From NCBI RefSeq assembly GCF_945957465.1, contig NZ_CAMFLC010000009.1:1-64000 (forward strand): 64,000 nucleotides of DNA, given 5' to 3'. The notes under the pieces were generated by a model. The model was not told the origin of the DNA, ran no database searches, and was given only the letters and a program-made list of their open reading frames with translations. The translations under genes were made by a program, and so were the position numbers. Source of the DNA: an uncultured Leifsonia sp. (GTDB lineage: Bacteria > Actinomycetota > Actinomycetes > Actinomycetales > Microbacteriaceae). Positions 17,364 through 26,095 of the stretch are shown here, piece after piece. Numbering within the stretch: position 1 is the stretch's first letter; each line of letters starts with the position of its first letter.

Positions 17364-19028
17364 TCAGCGTCGGGCGGCGGCGTAGGTGTTCCAGGCTGAG
17401 CCGGTGAGTTCAGCCCAGCGGGTCGCGGTGGTGATGTGGATGCCGATGAGCGAGGCGAACACGGCGGGCGGGGTCGTGGAGGCCAGGTGCAGTAGCGCGG
17501 TGCTCCGGCTGGCGCGGGTGAAGATGCCGAGCTGGTTCATCCGCCGCATGAGTGAAGCGGGATGAAGATGGGTGCCCGCGTTCTTGCCAGTGAACAGCCA
17601 CCGGGCATCAGCCAGGATGCTCGCAGTGCCGAACGGCTTGACGACCGGTAGCGCGGTGACCAGCCCGTCCAGAGGCGGGATCAGCAGCAGCGGTTCGCGG
17701 CCGAGCCGCAGATAGGTTCCCGTGTCGCGGACCTCGATGTCGTCGGTGGTGAGGGCGGCGATCTTCGCGACGGGCTGGGCATAGAGCAGGATCAGGCAGG
17801 CGGCGGCGCGATCCTCGATGCTGGCGACGGTGGAGTCGTGCAGGAGTCGGCGGGCAAGGGCCAGCTGATCTTCGGCGTCAACCTGATGGGCGGGGTCTTT
17901 CGCCGCGACGGGTTCGGGCAACGTGACTCGGGGTAGGTAGCCGCCTCGTGTGAGCCAGCGGACGAACCCCAGGCGGGTGCTGCGGCTCGTGCTGAGCCAG
18001 GCGTCCACGCAGGCTTGCGGGCAGTCGTCGAGGGTGTGACCGCCCGCGGTCAGGTCGTCGAGAAAGGCGTGGGCGGTGTGAATGTCGCTGCGGCAGCGTG
18101 CGGCGACATGAGCGGTGAGGTGGCCGTGGCGGTTGGTCTTGGCGCGGCCGACGACGTGCCAGCGGGCATAGCGGGACAGCACGCCGCGCAGCTCGGGATC
18201 GGTGATGTCGGCGCCGGCTTCGGCGGCGTGGCGGTGTAGCCGGGCGGCGTTCTCGTCCCGGGGCGGCAACGCGCCGGAGGCGACGAGCATCGCGCGCAGG
18301 TAGGTCACCGAGAACACTTGCGGGCGGGCATCGAGAGCATCGTGTGACAGGTCGAGCCGGCCTTGAGCGATGTCGGTGAGCAGGTGCAGGCTCGGCAAGT
18401 CGTGCCAGTTGTTCAGCAGCGAGCGGGGTTGGCGTAGCTCGGTCAGGGCATCGCGGACGGGTTTCAGCTCGGGTCGGATCGTGCCGTCCGGGCCGGTGAG
18501 CGCGGCGTCGATCTGCTGGGTGGCTTGGCAGGCGAAGCAACGGGGCCGGCCGTGGTTGGTGGTTCGCCGGCCGAGCGACCGCTGGCCGCAGATGGAGCAG
18601 TCGATGACCGGCGCTTGGTAGCAGGTCGGGCAGACGTCCGGGCTCGCGGCGGTCGCTTTCAACGCGACTCGCTTGAGCCGGCCGCAGACGCCGCAGGACC
18701 GACGCGGGTGCCGGTAGCAGCGAACGCAGAGATTCCGCGATCCATCGGACTTCCCGCCAGCTCGGGTGGCGAGCGGGCCGATAGTGCCGCATCCCTCGCA
18801 AGCATCCTCACCGGCGCGGTTTCGGGCGTAGCAGGTGGTGCAGATAGCGCCGCCGTCGCTGGTGCGGGCGTTGACTCGCCGCTGCCTGCCGCAGCCGGTG
18901 CAGGTCTCCTGGGGTGAGCGGCGGGCGCGGCAAGCCCGACACTCACCCCGGTTGAGTGTGTGGTTCCAGCGCAGGTTCCTCACCCGTCCGCAGCGGAAAC
19001 ACTCACCGGGGACGATCGTGCTCGCCAT
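17364..19028 (-). CDS. Zinc-ribbon protein with degenerate tyrosine-recombinase domain
   Basis: A 554-residue protein. Residues about 9-190 hold five tandem zinc ribbons, each CxxC-(about 15-20)-CxxC (for example CFRCG/CRAC, CTGCG/CTTC, CGVCG/CPTC). The C-terminal third resembles a tyrosine recombinase in layout, but the catalytic Arg box reads YAQPVAKIAALT and the last box reads LLHLAST...GIHITTATRW with no nucleophilic Tyr. It is therefore probably a non-catalytic partner of the active recombinase. It lies 9 bp after the HTH gene in a three-gene operon. Confidence 0.7.
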   Translation of the reverse strand: MASTIVPGECFRCGRVRNLRWNHTLNRGECRACRARRSPQETCTGCGRQRRVNARTSDGGAICTTCYARNRAGEDACEGCGTIGPLATRAGGKSDGSRNLCVRCYRHPRRSCGVCGRLKRVALKATAASPDVCPTCYQAPVIDCSICGQRSLGRRTTNHGRPRCFACQATQQIDAALTGPDGTIRPELKPVRDALTELRQPRSLLNNWHDLPSLHLLTDIAQGRLDLSHDALDARPQVFSVTYLRAMLVASGALPPRDENAARLHRHAAEAGADITDPELRGVLSRYARWHVVGRAKTNRHGHLTAHVAARCRSDIHTAHAFLDDLTAGGHTLDDCPQACVDAWLSTSRSTRLGFVRWLTRGGYLPRVTLPEPVAAKDPAHQVDAEDQLALARRLLHDSTVASIEDRAAACLILLYAQPVAKIAALTTDDIEVRDTGTYLRLGREPLLLIPPLDGLVTALPVVKPFGTASILADARWLFTGKNAGTHLHPASLMRRMNQLGIFTRASRSTALLHLASTTPPAVFASLIGIHITTATRWAELTGSAWNTYAAARR

Positions 19029-19037
19029 CTGGTCCGG

Positions 19038-19379
19038 TCAGTCCCCAGCAGGCTTGATGACTGCGCGAGTTGGACGGTTCCGGCTGGGCTTGGACTGCGT
19101 GCTGGTGCCGGTGGTGCCGGTCTTGCGTCCGCGCCGCGAGCTGGTGGCGACGTAGGGCTCGATCAGGTCGTTGGGGGTGACGTCGAGGATGTCGCAGAGC
19201 GCGGCGAGCAGCCGCATGTTCAACCGCTCCGGCTCGCCGGTGACGATCCGGTAGACCTGGGTCGAGGTCATCACCACGCCCCGGTCGGCCAGCAGCGGCA
19301 CCAGTTCGGTGGTGGCGTTCATGCCGTGCTCGTTCATGATCTTGCGCAGGTGCCAGTGGTAGGCGACGGTCTTCGTCAT
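19038..19379 (-). CDS. XRE-type HTH protein of the recombinase trio
   Basis: A 113-residue protein beginning MTKTVAYHWHLRKIM. Residues about 10-70 form a Cro/XRE helix-turn-helix (STQVYRIVTGEPERLNMRLLAALCDILDV), followed by a basic tail rich in Arg, Ser and Thr. The ATG overlaps the recombinase stop as ATGA, so the two are translationally coupled. A longer open frame upstream is rejected because it is antisense-like. Probable role: accessory DNA binding in recombination or repression of the trio. Confidence 0.8.
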   Translation of the reverse strand: MTKTVAYHWHLRKIMNEHGMNATTELVPLLADRGVVMTSTQVYRIVTGEPERLNMRLLAALCDILDVTPNDLIEPYVATSSRRGRKTGTTGTSTQSKPSRNRPTRAVIKPAGD

Positions 19380-20542
19380 CAGCGTGATCCTTCCTCGGTT
19401 GCGGTCGGTGGGGTGAACGCGGCGTCCAGGGCGCGGCGCAGGGTGCGGTTGCGGTAGTCGCCCGAGACGCCGGTGTAGAGGGCTGTGGTCGATCCCCACC
19501 GGTGCCCGACCTGCTGCTGCACGAACAGCGGGTCGAAGCCGTCCTCGATCAGATGGGTCACATACGAGTGCCGCAGACAGTGCGGGTGCAGCGCGGCGTC
19601 GAAGCCGAGGTCGTCGCGGTACTCGGCGAACCTCATCCCGACGTAGCTGCCCGTGATCCTGGATTGTCGTTCGGTCGGCCACAGCATCCCGGCGCCTGCC
19701 GTGTCGAACAGCGGCAGCACGTCGGTGACGTATTCCTCGATCACTGGGCGGGTCCAGTCGAACACCGCCAGCACCGCCCGCCGACGGGGCGGGGAGCCTT
19801 TGCTGGCCTTGCCCCAGCGGACGTTGCAGACCCCGTACCGGCCGAACTCGGTCGCGGTCGGGTTGCGGGTGAAGTCATGCAGGTCCAGCATCCCGACCTC
19901 GCGGCGGCGCAGCCCGAAGGCGTAGATCATCTTGAACAGGGTCGCGTCGCGGAACACCGACTTCCAGCCCTTCTTTCCGCGCGTGCGAGCATGGTCGGCG
20001 CGATCGTCGGCGTAGTCGAAGAAGGCTTGTACCTCTTCCCGCGACAGTGGCCGGACCGCCGGGCGTGCCTCGTGATCGCTGGTGTGGATCGCGGTGTTCC
20101 ACTCATGGCAGACCTGCACCGGATGAGTGCCGAACAGTTCCTCGCATCGCTCGATCCAGCCGTAGCGGCGGTCGGTCAGGTAGTCGCAGAACAACGCGAC
20201 CGCGTTCTGATACGAGCGGATCGTGCCGTGCGAGCACGGCTTGTCGCCGGAGACCAGCTCGGTCGTCCACTCCTCGACATCGGCGGGCGACCACTCCCAC
20301 GGCAAGCTCCCGCAGAACACGGCGAACCGGCGCACCTGCGACAAGCGCGCCCCGATCGTCTTGGGGTTCAGCATCCGTGAGACCTGCTGCGCCGACCAGC
20401 CCGTGAGCATGTCATCGAAGACCTGCTCCGCCGGACGCAGCAACGCCACGTTGCCCGCCCGCAACGCCGTCACCGATCCGGCGCGGTTCCCGTCCTCGAA
20501 GTCCACTCCAACAGTCTTACATCTAATGTATGAAAAGTACAT
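19379..20542 (-). CDS. Tyrosine recombinase/integrase (active-looking)
   Basis: Up to 387 residues. The N-terminal SAM-like core-binding domain (about 40-150) precedes a catalytic domain with GLRRREVG (Arg I), HPHCLRHSY (HxxR), VGHRWG and the nucleophile region TALYTG. All key residues are present. The start is uncertain: ATG 20542 lies within an inverted repeat, while GTG 20506 begins where similarity to the relic at 16689 begins. First gene of the trio with the HTH and zinc-ribbon proteins. A 43-bp palindrome covers its start. Confidence 0.85.
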   Translation of the reverse strand: MYFSYIRCKTVGVDFEDGNRAGSVTALRAGNVALLRPAEQVFDDMLTGWSAQQVSRMLNPKTIGARLSQVRRFAVFCGSLPWEWSPADVEEWTTELVSGDKPCSHGTIRSYQNAVALFCDYLTDRRYGWIERCEELFGTHPVQVCHEWNTAIHTSDHEARPAVRPLSREEVQAFFDYADDRADHARTRGKKGWKSVFRDATLFKMIYAFGLRRREVGMLDLHDFTRNPTATEFGRYGVCNVRWGKASKGSPPRRRAVLAVFDWTRPVIEEYVTDVLPLFDTAGAGMLWPTERQSRITGSYVGMRFAEYRDDLGFDAALHPHCLRHSYVTHLIEDGFDPLFVQQQVGHRWGSTTALYTGVSGDYRNRTLRRALDAAFTPPTATEEGSR

Positions 20543-20555
20543 CTAACGTAAGACT
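20513..20555. promoter_or_regulatory. Inverted repeat at the recombinase start
   Basis: AGTCTTAC (20513-20520) is complementary to GTAAGACT (20548-20555). Inside are two copies of a 15-mer, TTACATCTAATGTAT (20517-20531) and GTACATCTAACGTAA (20537-20551). A third, exact TTACATCTAACGTAA is at 20658-20672. The spacing suggests binding sites for the trio proteins, for autoregulation or as recombination arm sites. Confidence 0.55.
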
Positions 20556-20657
20556 TGGTGCGTTTCCCCTGGTCAAGAGCCGGGTTCAAGGCTCAGATCA
20601 GTGACCCCTGGTACCCTTGCCTGACCAGCGAATACGCACGATTCCGGCCGTCGCGGA

Positions 20658-20672
20658 TTACATCTAACGTAA
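20658..20672. repeat. Third copy of the TTACATCTAACGTAA element
   Basis: A 15-bp sequence with TTAC/GTAA ends, matching two copies in the recombinase promoter. It sits 7 bp from the stop of the peptidoglycan hydrolase gene, so it probably marks the junction between the recombinase trio insertion and the old transfer operon. Confidence 0.5.
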
Positions 20673-20678
20673 TAATTG

Positions 20679-22289
20679 CTAGTTCACCTTGACTGTGACG
20701 TGGAGGTGGTCGTAGTGGCCTCCGGTGATGGAGGCGGGGTCGTGCATGCCTCCGCCGTTGTACGGTCGCCAGCCGTCGGAGTCGCGGGCGAGGGACCAGA
20801 TTTGGCCTTGCCAGATCAGGTACTCGACGCCGAGCACGTCGGCGTTGTCCTTCATCCAGTTGGTGACCTTCCAGCCGGCGTCGAGCTGTTCTGGGTTGGG
20901 TCGCTGGCCGATGCGGTTGCCGAAGGTGATGTCGCACGCCCTGCCGAGGGGATGCTCGGACTTGGTGCCGGGGCGCGGTGAGTAGCAGCCCCAGCCGGTG
21001 TCGGGGAACGTGGCGAGGGTCTGCTGGTAGAGGTGGAGCAGGCGGGCGGTGATCTTGCCCGAGCTGGTGGGATCGTCGACGAGCCGGTCGGGGTCTCCAT
21101 CGACACCGACCGGCGTCCCCGCAGTGGCGTTGTTGCAGGCAGCGGGTGATCCGCTGGTCGCCGTCGGCAGGTTCGCGGCACCGTGCTCGTTGAGCCAGGC
21201 GGCGGCGTCGATTGCCTCACCGTTCGTGCCGCCGGGCCGGACCTCGAAGTGCAGATGTGCGCCGGTGCTCATGCCCGAGGAGCCGACATCGCCGATGTGC
21301 TGCCCGGCGCTCACCCGATCGCCGGGACGGACGTGGATGCCGCTTTGCCACATGTGTGCGTAAGCGGTCGCGACGGTCTTGCCGGCGATGGTGTGCTCGA
21401 TGACGATGAGGCCGCCGTACCCGCCGGAGAACTCGGCGATGGTGACGGTGCCGTCCGCGGCGGCGAGGATCGGCGTGCCGTCGGGTGCGGCGAAGTCGGT
21501 GCCGGTGTGTATCTTTCGTTCGCCCGTGATCGGGTGCACCCGCATCCCGAACGGCGAGGACAGCACCCAGGTGCCCTCGGGCAGTGGGAATACCACCCGC
21601 GACGACGAGACCGCCGGGCCACCCACGCCAACCGGAGTGCTGCCGCCGTTGGTGAGGGCGGCGAGGATGCTGTCGGCGACGGGCGCGTAGTTGCGGTAGC
21701 GGTCGGGGTAGGCGGAGACCTCGACGGCTTGGGCGGCTTCGCCGGGGTCCATCTGTTGCCAGCCGGGGATGTCGAGCAGGCCGCGTGGCGAGGGGTAGTT
21801 CGGTCCGGTCGGCCCGCCGAAGAACGCTCGGGCCTGGTACTGCGGGTCCATCAACTCTGCGACGGTGCCCCATCCTGATTGGGGGCGCATCTGGAACAGG
21901 CCGAGGGAGTCGTGGTCGCCGCCGTTGCCGTCGTTCGGGTAGTTCGCCGACTCAGGGTATGCGCCGGTGTTGGTGAGCATCCGCAGTGTGGACTCGGTGA
22001 GCGCGGCCATCAGCGCGATCTTGATTCCCGGGCGGCCCACGTCGGTGATGCCGTTGCCGACGGTGATGATCGTTGCCGCGTGCGTGAGCTGTTGACGATT
22101 CAGGGTGAAGGTCTCGCCGTTCGTGGTGGTCACGGTGAGCGAGTCCGGGATCGGGCCGAGGTTCGCGGTACCGGCAGGGGTGGCGCAGTAGGCGGCAGCG
22201 GGGTTCATCAGCACCCCGATGCCGAGGAGTGCGGCGGCGGGGGCGAAGAGCAGCAGCGCCAGGGCTGCGATGGCGGCTTTGCGGAACAC
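20679..22289 (-). CDS. Conjugative peptidoglycan hydrolase (transglycosylase-like, M23, M15-like)
   Basis: A 536-residue envelope protein. An N-terminal membrane/signal segment (about 5-30) is followed by a lytic-transglycosylase/lysozyme-like region (ALTESTLRML, SLGLFQMRPQSGWG). A LytM-type M23 peptidase has zinc motifs HTGTDFAAPDG and HLHFEV. A C-terminal domain has ACDITFG and DHLHVTV, like M15/extensin-type peptidases. It would open the cell wall for the transfer channel. GTG 22289 with GAGG upstream. Close to the TcpC-like gene, in the transfer operon. Confidence 0.85.
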   Translation of the reverse strand: MFRKAAIAALALLLFAPAAALLGIGVLMNPAAAYCATPAGTANLGPIPDSLTVTTTNGETFTLNRQQLTHAATIITVGNGITDVGRPGIKIALMAALTESTLRMLTNTGAYPESANYPNDGNGGDHDSLGLFQMRPQSGWGTVAELMDPQYQARAFFGGPTGPNYPSPRGLLDIPGWQQMDPGEAAQAVEVSAYPDRYRNYAPVADSILAALTNGGSTPVGVGGPAVSSSRVVFPLPEGTWVLSSPFGMRVHPITGERKIHTGTDFAAPDGTPILAAADGTVTIAEFSGGYGGLIVIEHTIAGKTVATAYAHMWQSGIHVRPGDRVSAGQHIGDVGSSGMSTGAHLHFEVRPGGTNGEAIDAAAWLNEHGAANLPTATSGSPAACNNATAGTPVGVDGDPDRLVDDPTSSGKITARLLHLYQQTLATFPDTGWGCYSPRPGTKSEHPLGRACDITFGNRIGQRPNPEQLDAGWKVTNWMKDNADVLGVEYLIWQGQIWSLARDSDGWRPYNGGGMHDPASITGGHYDHLHVTVKVN

Positions 22290-22302
22290 GACGCCAACCT
22301 CT

Positions 22303-22995
22303 TCAGCGCAGCGGGTTGTCGAGTTGAGACAGCCGCAGCAGGTGGCAGGTCGGGTAGGTCGGTGCGCAGACGACGAACACGGTGAACGCGACCGGATGCT
22401 CGCTGGTGACCGGTTGGCCGTTCCAGACTCCGGCACGGTGGCGGGTGCCCTCGATCGTTACGGCCGTCGTCCCTGCCGCGAGCTGCCCCGGCTGGGCCTG
22501 CGCTACCGCGTCGGCCCAGGCGGCGGGGACGTACGCGGTGTCGATGGTGAGGTGCTGGCGGGTGGCATACTGCCGCAGCTCGATCCAGGCGTCGCGGGTC
22601 GGCAGGTACGCGGCCACGTCGGAGGCCAGCCCGGCCTGTTCGTCTCCGCTGGGGTCACCGACCGTGAGGATCGCCGAGGTGTAGTCCAGCGGCCACAGCC
22701 CCGAAGCCGTGTCCCAGGCGAACAGCGTTGACGCGACGCCCCGAGCGAATGCCTCGGGATCGGCTGAGCGCGGAACCGCAGGAACCCCCGGCGGTCGCGG
22801 CGTGCTCGGTTCCACGGTCGGCGGTGCCGTGGTGACCGGGCCGGGCTCCGGGTCGGGATCGGTGCTGGTGCTGTTGCGTGGGCCAGTCAGGAGTCCGTAG
22901 ACGCCGACCCCCGTGAGGAGCAGCAGGACGATACCGGCGGCGATGAGGGTGACGAGTCGGCGGCGGTTCCGGGTGTCAGTGGATGCAGGGCTCAT
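22303..22995 (-). CDS. Single-pass membrane transfer protein (TcpC-like)
   Basis: A 230-residue protein: short cytoplasmic N-terminus, one membrane helix (about 12-35), a Pro/Thr-rich linker (about 40-75) and an extracytoplasmic domain ending in VFVVCAPTYPTCHLLRLSQLD. This architecture is that of VirB8/TcpC-type channel proteins, but the family is inferred from layout and context. ATG 22995 (MSPASTDT). It lies 13 bp before the cell-wall hydrolase gene. Confidence 0.6.
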   Translation of the reverse strand: MSPASTDTRNRRRLVTLIAAGIVLLLLTGVGVYGLLTGPRNSTSTDPDPEPGPVTTAPPTVEPSTPRPPGVPAVPRSADPEAFARGVASTLFAWDTASGLWPLDYTSAILTVGDPSGDEQAGLASDVAAYLPTRDAWIELRQYATRQHLTIDTAYVPAAWADAVAQAQPGQLAAGTTAVTIEGTRHRAGVWNGQPVTSEHPVAFTVFVVCAPTYPTCHLLRLSQLDNPLR

Positions 22996-23031
22996 GCCGA
23001 GCAGGTGCGCACCCCGCACCCACGCCGGCGG

Positions 23032-24033
23032 TCAGATCGCGCGGAGGCGTGGCGGCTCCGCCGTGCCTTCGCGGGCGACGCGGAGTGCGTCGGCGAACCG
23101 GACGGTGCCGTCGGTGGTGGCGAGGAAGTTCTCGAACTGCTCGTCGGTCAGTTCGGCGGCGAGGGTGTCGGTGTCGTAGTGGGTCCACCAGTTCGTCAGC
23201 TCGCCCCAGGTCTGGATGAACGCCCGGACCGGGTAGCGGACGGGCTGCCCTTCGTCGGTGACGACCGGAAGGGACCGAGGTGGGGTGCGCTTGCCCTTCT
23301 TGATCGACTTCGCCTGGGCCACGGCTGCTTCGGCGCGGGCGTGCAGCTCGGCCTCGCGCCGCTCCCGCGCGGTGGTATCGGCGTCGCGGATCGTTTGGTA
23401 GATCGGATGCACCGGGTCACCGGCCTCGATCCTTTCCAGTCCGGCGGCGGCCTCGGCGCGCAACGTCTCGGGCTGAGCGGGGTTGTTGGCGATGTCTTCG
23501 AGGTAGCCGATCTTCTCCAGCGTCGTGTGTGACGCACCGCCGGGAATCATCGCCGCCGCTTGCTCCCGGGTCTTCCCGAGTGGCCCGCTCGACGGTGGTG
23601 CAAAGTTTGCACCACCGTCGTTCCCCGGCTGGTTCTCGCTGCTGAACTGCGTGGCGGACTTCCGGCGGGCGGCGTCTTCGGCCATGACCTGCTTGATCTC
23701 GCGGTACAGGCCGGCGGCTTCGAGCTGTGTGTAGGGCTTGTGCAGCATGTTATCGTCCTGCTCGGCGAGGAGCTGCCCGAGCCGGTCAGACAGACCGCTG
23801 CGAACCCACACGTTGACGGTGCGCCAGCCGAGCATCTTGATCGCGGCGAGCCGTCGTGCCCCGCACACCAGCACGCCATCGATGGTGATCGTGAGAGGTT
23901 GCAGCAGCCCGTCGCGCTCGATGGACGCGGCCAAGGCGTCGATGTCGCCGAGGTCGGCGCGGTGCCGGGTGCCGACGAGGATCGACTCGACGGTGCGGTC
24001 GAGCTGGATGCTGCCGATCTGTGGCTCGATCAC
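23032..24033 (-). CDS. ParB-like partition/regulatory protein
   Basis: A 333-residue protein. The N-terminal ParB/Srx domain has the box VCGARRLAAIKMLGW (about 57-71), with LLAEQDDNMLHKPY in the position of the ParB second motif. A helical middle and a C-terminal charged region follow. Such proteins act in plasmid/ICE maintenance or gene control. GTG 24033 overlaps the previous gene's stop as GTGA. No ParA lies next to it. Confidence 0.8.
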   Translation of the reverse strand: MIEPQIGSIQLDRTVESILVGTRHRADLGDIDALAASIERDGLLQPLTITIDGVLVCGARRLAAIKMLGWRTVNVWVRSGLSDRLGQLLAEQDDNMLHKPYTQLEAAGLYREIKQVMAEDAARRKSATQFSSENQPGNDGGANFAPPSSGPLGKTREQAAAMIPGGASHTTLEKIGYLEDIANNPAQPETLRAEAAAGLERIEAGDPVHPIYQTIRDADTTARERREAELHARAEAAVAQAKSIKKGKRTPPRSLPVVTDEGQPVRYPVRAFIQTWGELTNWWTHYDTDTLAAELTDEQFENFLATTDGTVRFADALRVAREGTAEPPRLRAI

Positions 24034-24917
24034 GACGACTCACCGCCTCCACCACTCGGAGCGGCCAGTGCGAGCGCAAGGATCAGATCGTCGTCGCGGA
24101 GCAGCAGGTCGAGCGTTTCGCCCAGCAGCAGCCGGAGCAGGATGCCGCGACCGCTGCTGGTGGCCACGTAAGCCGGGTGCGGGTTCCCGAGCAGCGCCTT
24201 CAGCAGCGCGGCCCAGGAGCGGCGCGGCAGGTCGAGCAGTGCCCGCGCGTGCCGATCGCGGCGCAGTGCCTCGTAGGCGGACTGGCGGGTGCCAGCCTTC
24301 ATCAACGCCCCGCAGACGTGCTCGACAGCGGCACGCGCCGTGTCGGTCGGCCAGTCGAGCAGGCACAGCATCGCGATGGCGTCCTCGGCCGCCGATCCAG
24401 CGGACATGCACGCTTGCGCTGACCCGAGACTGTCGCGCGGTTCCGGTTCGAGGTCGCTGGGACGAAGGTCGGTGGTGTGGAACGCGGGATGGTAGTCGGC
24501 CAGCGCGGTGTCGCGTTCGGAGAATCGTTCAGGGTCGTGGAACGCCGAGACGTGGGCGCGGCGGGCCTGGTGCACCGAGCAGAGCAGACCTTGAGCGCGT
24601 TCCTCGTAGACGCAGGTGATCCGCACGGCGTGGGTGATGATCGCCCACGGATCGTTGGCTTCACGGGTCGAGCGGTACTGCATCGCGTCGAACGCCGCCG
24701 TCACCGCTTCCCAGGTGTCGAGCCTGTGTTTCCTCGCGAGCGCGCGGTACTTGTCGGCGGCGAACTCCATCAGGTCGCGGGCCACCGGGTCGTGAACCCA
24801 GGCATCCTCGCCGCCCTCGGCGAGGCGATTGAGCAGGGCACGCAGGCCCTCGCCGGTGGTGAAGTCCTCAGCCCCGTCGGCCGTCTGCTCGGTGCTGGTG
24901 CTGGTTGGTCTGGTCAT
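24030..24917 (-). CDS. Hypothetical protein of the transfer/maintenance block
   Basis: A 295-residue mostly helical soluble protein, Ala/Leu/Arg-rich, no recognised domain. Features: EGLRALLNRLAEGGEDAW near the N-terminus and a C-terminal run of Leu-rich helices (GILLRLLLGETLDLLLRDDD). ATG 24917 has GGAGG 10 nt upstream. It overlaps parB-like by 4 nt and sits after an AGGTGCGC boundary motif. It may partner the ParB-like protein, an inference from coupling only. Confidence 0.65.
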   Translation of the reverse strand: MTRPTSTSTEQTADGAEDFTTGEGLRALLNRLAEGGEDAWVHDPVARDLMEFAADKYRALARKHRLDTWEAVTAAFDAMQYRSTREANDPWAIITHAVRITCVYEERAQGLLCSVHQARRAHVSAFHDPERFSERDTALADYHPAFHTTDLRPSDLEPEPRDSLGSAQACMSAGSAAEDAIAMLCLLDWPTDTARAAVEHVCGALMKAGTRQSAYEALRRDRHARALLDLPRRSWAALLKALLGNPHPAYVATSSGRGILLRLLLGETLDLLLRDDDLILALALAAPSGGGGESS

Positions 24918-25010
24918 GGTGTCGGCACCTCCTGGCAGGCAGGTGCGCACTCGCTCCCACGAGCGCGTCCTGCATGCCGATGCCGTCGCAGCCATGACCT
25001 GTCACCACCG

Positions 25011-25415
25011 TCAACTCATCGAGACCCCGGAGCGGGACACCTGCGAGGCAGGTGCGGTGCTGCACCCGAACGCCGAGATCGGCGGCAACCGCCGGGCGCG
25101 ATCCCCGAGACGACGAACACCTGCACCGAGCGGGGTGCGGGTGCGGCTTGCCAGCTCGGCCTGGAAGTCGAGACCCCGCCCGGCCGCGTGCGCCGAGTGC
25201 CGGGCGATCAAGTCAGTGGGGCGCACCCACTCCACGCCTCGCCCACGAACGAGCGCGTGCCGCTTGTCGTCGCGGGCGACCGGCGCGGCCCGCACCGCCT
25301 CCGGCGTACTCATCACTTCGACCGACTCGGGGCGCTCCCGCGGCTCCTCGGGCACCAGCCGTGCGGGATCGGGCCTCGCGGAATCGTTGCGCTGGGGGTT
25401 CTCAGTGGTGTTCAT
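25011..25415 (-). CDS. Small hypothetical protein
   Basis: A 134-residue, Arg/Pro-rich, probably partly disordered protein. ATG 25415 has GGGAGGAG upstream and overlaps the DUF2637 stop as ATGA, so it is expressed with that gene. A central stretch (HALVRGRGVEWVRPTDLIARH) may be folded. No family recognised. Confidence 0.6.
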   Translation of the reverse strand: MNTTENPQRNDSARPDPARLVPEEPRERPESVEVMSTPEAVRAAPVARDDKRHALVRGRGVEWVRPTDLIARHSAHAAGRGLDFQAELASRTRTPLGAGVRRLGDRARRLPPISAFGCSTAPASQVSRSGVSMS

Positions 25416-26095
25416 GGGATCGTCTCCTCCCGCTCGTCGGCGGTGTCAGTGGTGTCAGTGAGGTGCGCGACGGCGAACCAGCGGCCCACCGTCGACGGAT
25501 GCACCCCGAGTTCGCGGGCGATCCGCTTGTTCGACCAGCCCGCCTCGCGCAGCTCCCACCCCAGCGCCCGCCGATCCGCCACACCCTCATCGCGACGGTT
25601 GGCCTCCATCTCGCCAGGCGGCAGCGCAGGCATCGAATCCGCGGTGTTCGTCGAGAACGAGTCGGCAGTGGCGGGTTCCGCATGGGGGTCGGTGGTGCGG
25701 GTGAGAATCACGGTCAGGTGCGTGATGGCCAGCAGCACGACGGGCGGCACCGCGGCGACCGAGGCCGCGAGCATCCTTGGCACGTCGGCGTCCGCGGCGA
25801 CGACAGCATGAATGGCGTTCGCCGTCACCGACACGAGCGCGCCGCCTACCAGCAGCGCCCACGGATACCAGGCCGAGCGCTGCCCGGCGAGCGCGACGAC
25901 GGCAACCGTGGCGACGACGATGATGCCGTCCACGATCAGCGGCCACGCCCACGCCTGCCCAGCCCCGATCCCGGAGCGAGCAGCCAGATCGGCCAACGAC
26001 GTGAACGACAGCCAGAACGCCCCGGCGGCGATGAACACCGTCCCCGCGACCGCCGTCATCGCGGCCCAGCGCCGCCCTCCCGATTCACGCCTCAC
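25412..26095 (-). CDS. DUF2637 membrane protein with C-terminal HTH
   Basis: A 227-residue protein. Four membrane helices (about 10-125) carry the DUF2637 pattern, including PLIVDGIIVVATVAVVAL and TANAIHAVV. The C-terminus (about 180-215) has a helix-turn-helix segment WSNKRIARELGVHPSTVGRW. DUF2637 proteins (SpdB-like) accompany conjugation genes in actinomycetes and were linked to plasmid spread. GTG 26095 overlaps the primase stop as GTGA. Confidence 0.8.
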   Translation of the reverse strand: MRRESGGRRWAAMTAVAGTVFIAAGAFWLSFTSLADLAARSGIGAGQAWAWPLIVDGIIVVATVAVVALAGQRSAWYPWALLVGGALVSVTANAIHAVVAADADVPRMLAASVAAVPPVVLLAITHLTVILTRTTDPHAEPATADSFSTNTADSMPALPPGEMEANRRDEGVADRRALGWELREAGWSNKRIARELGVHPSTVGRWFAVAHLTDTTDTADEREETIP

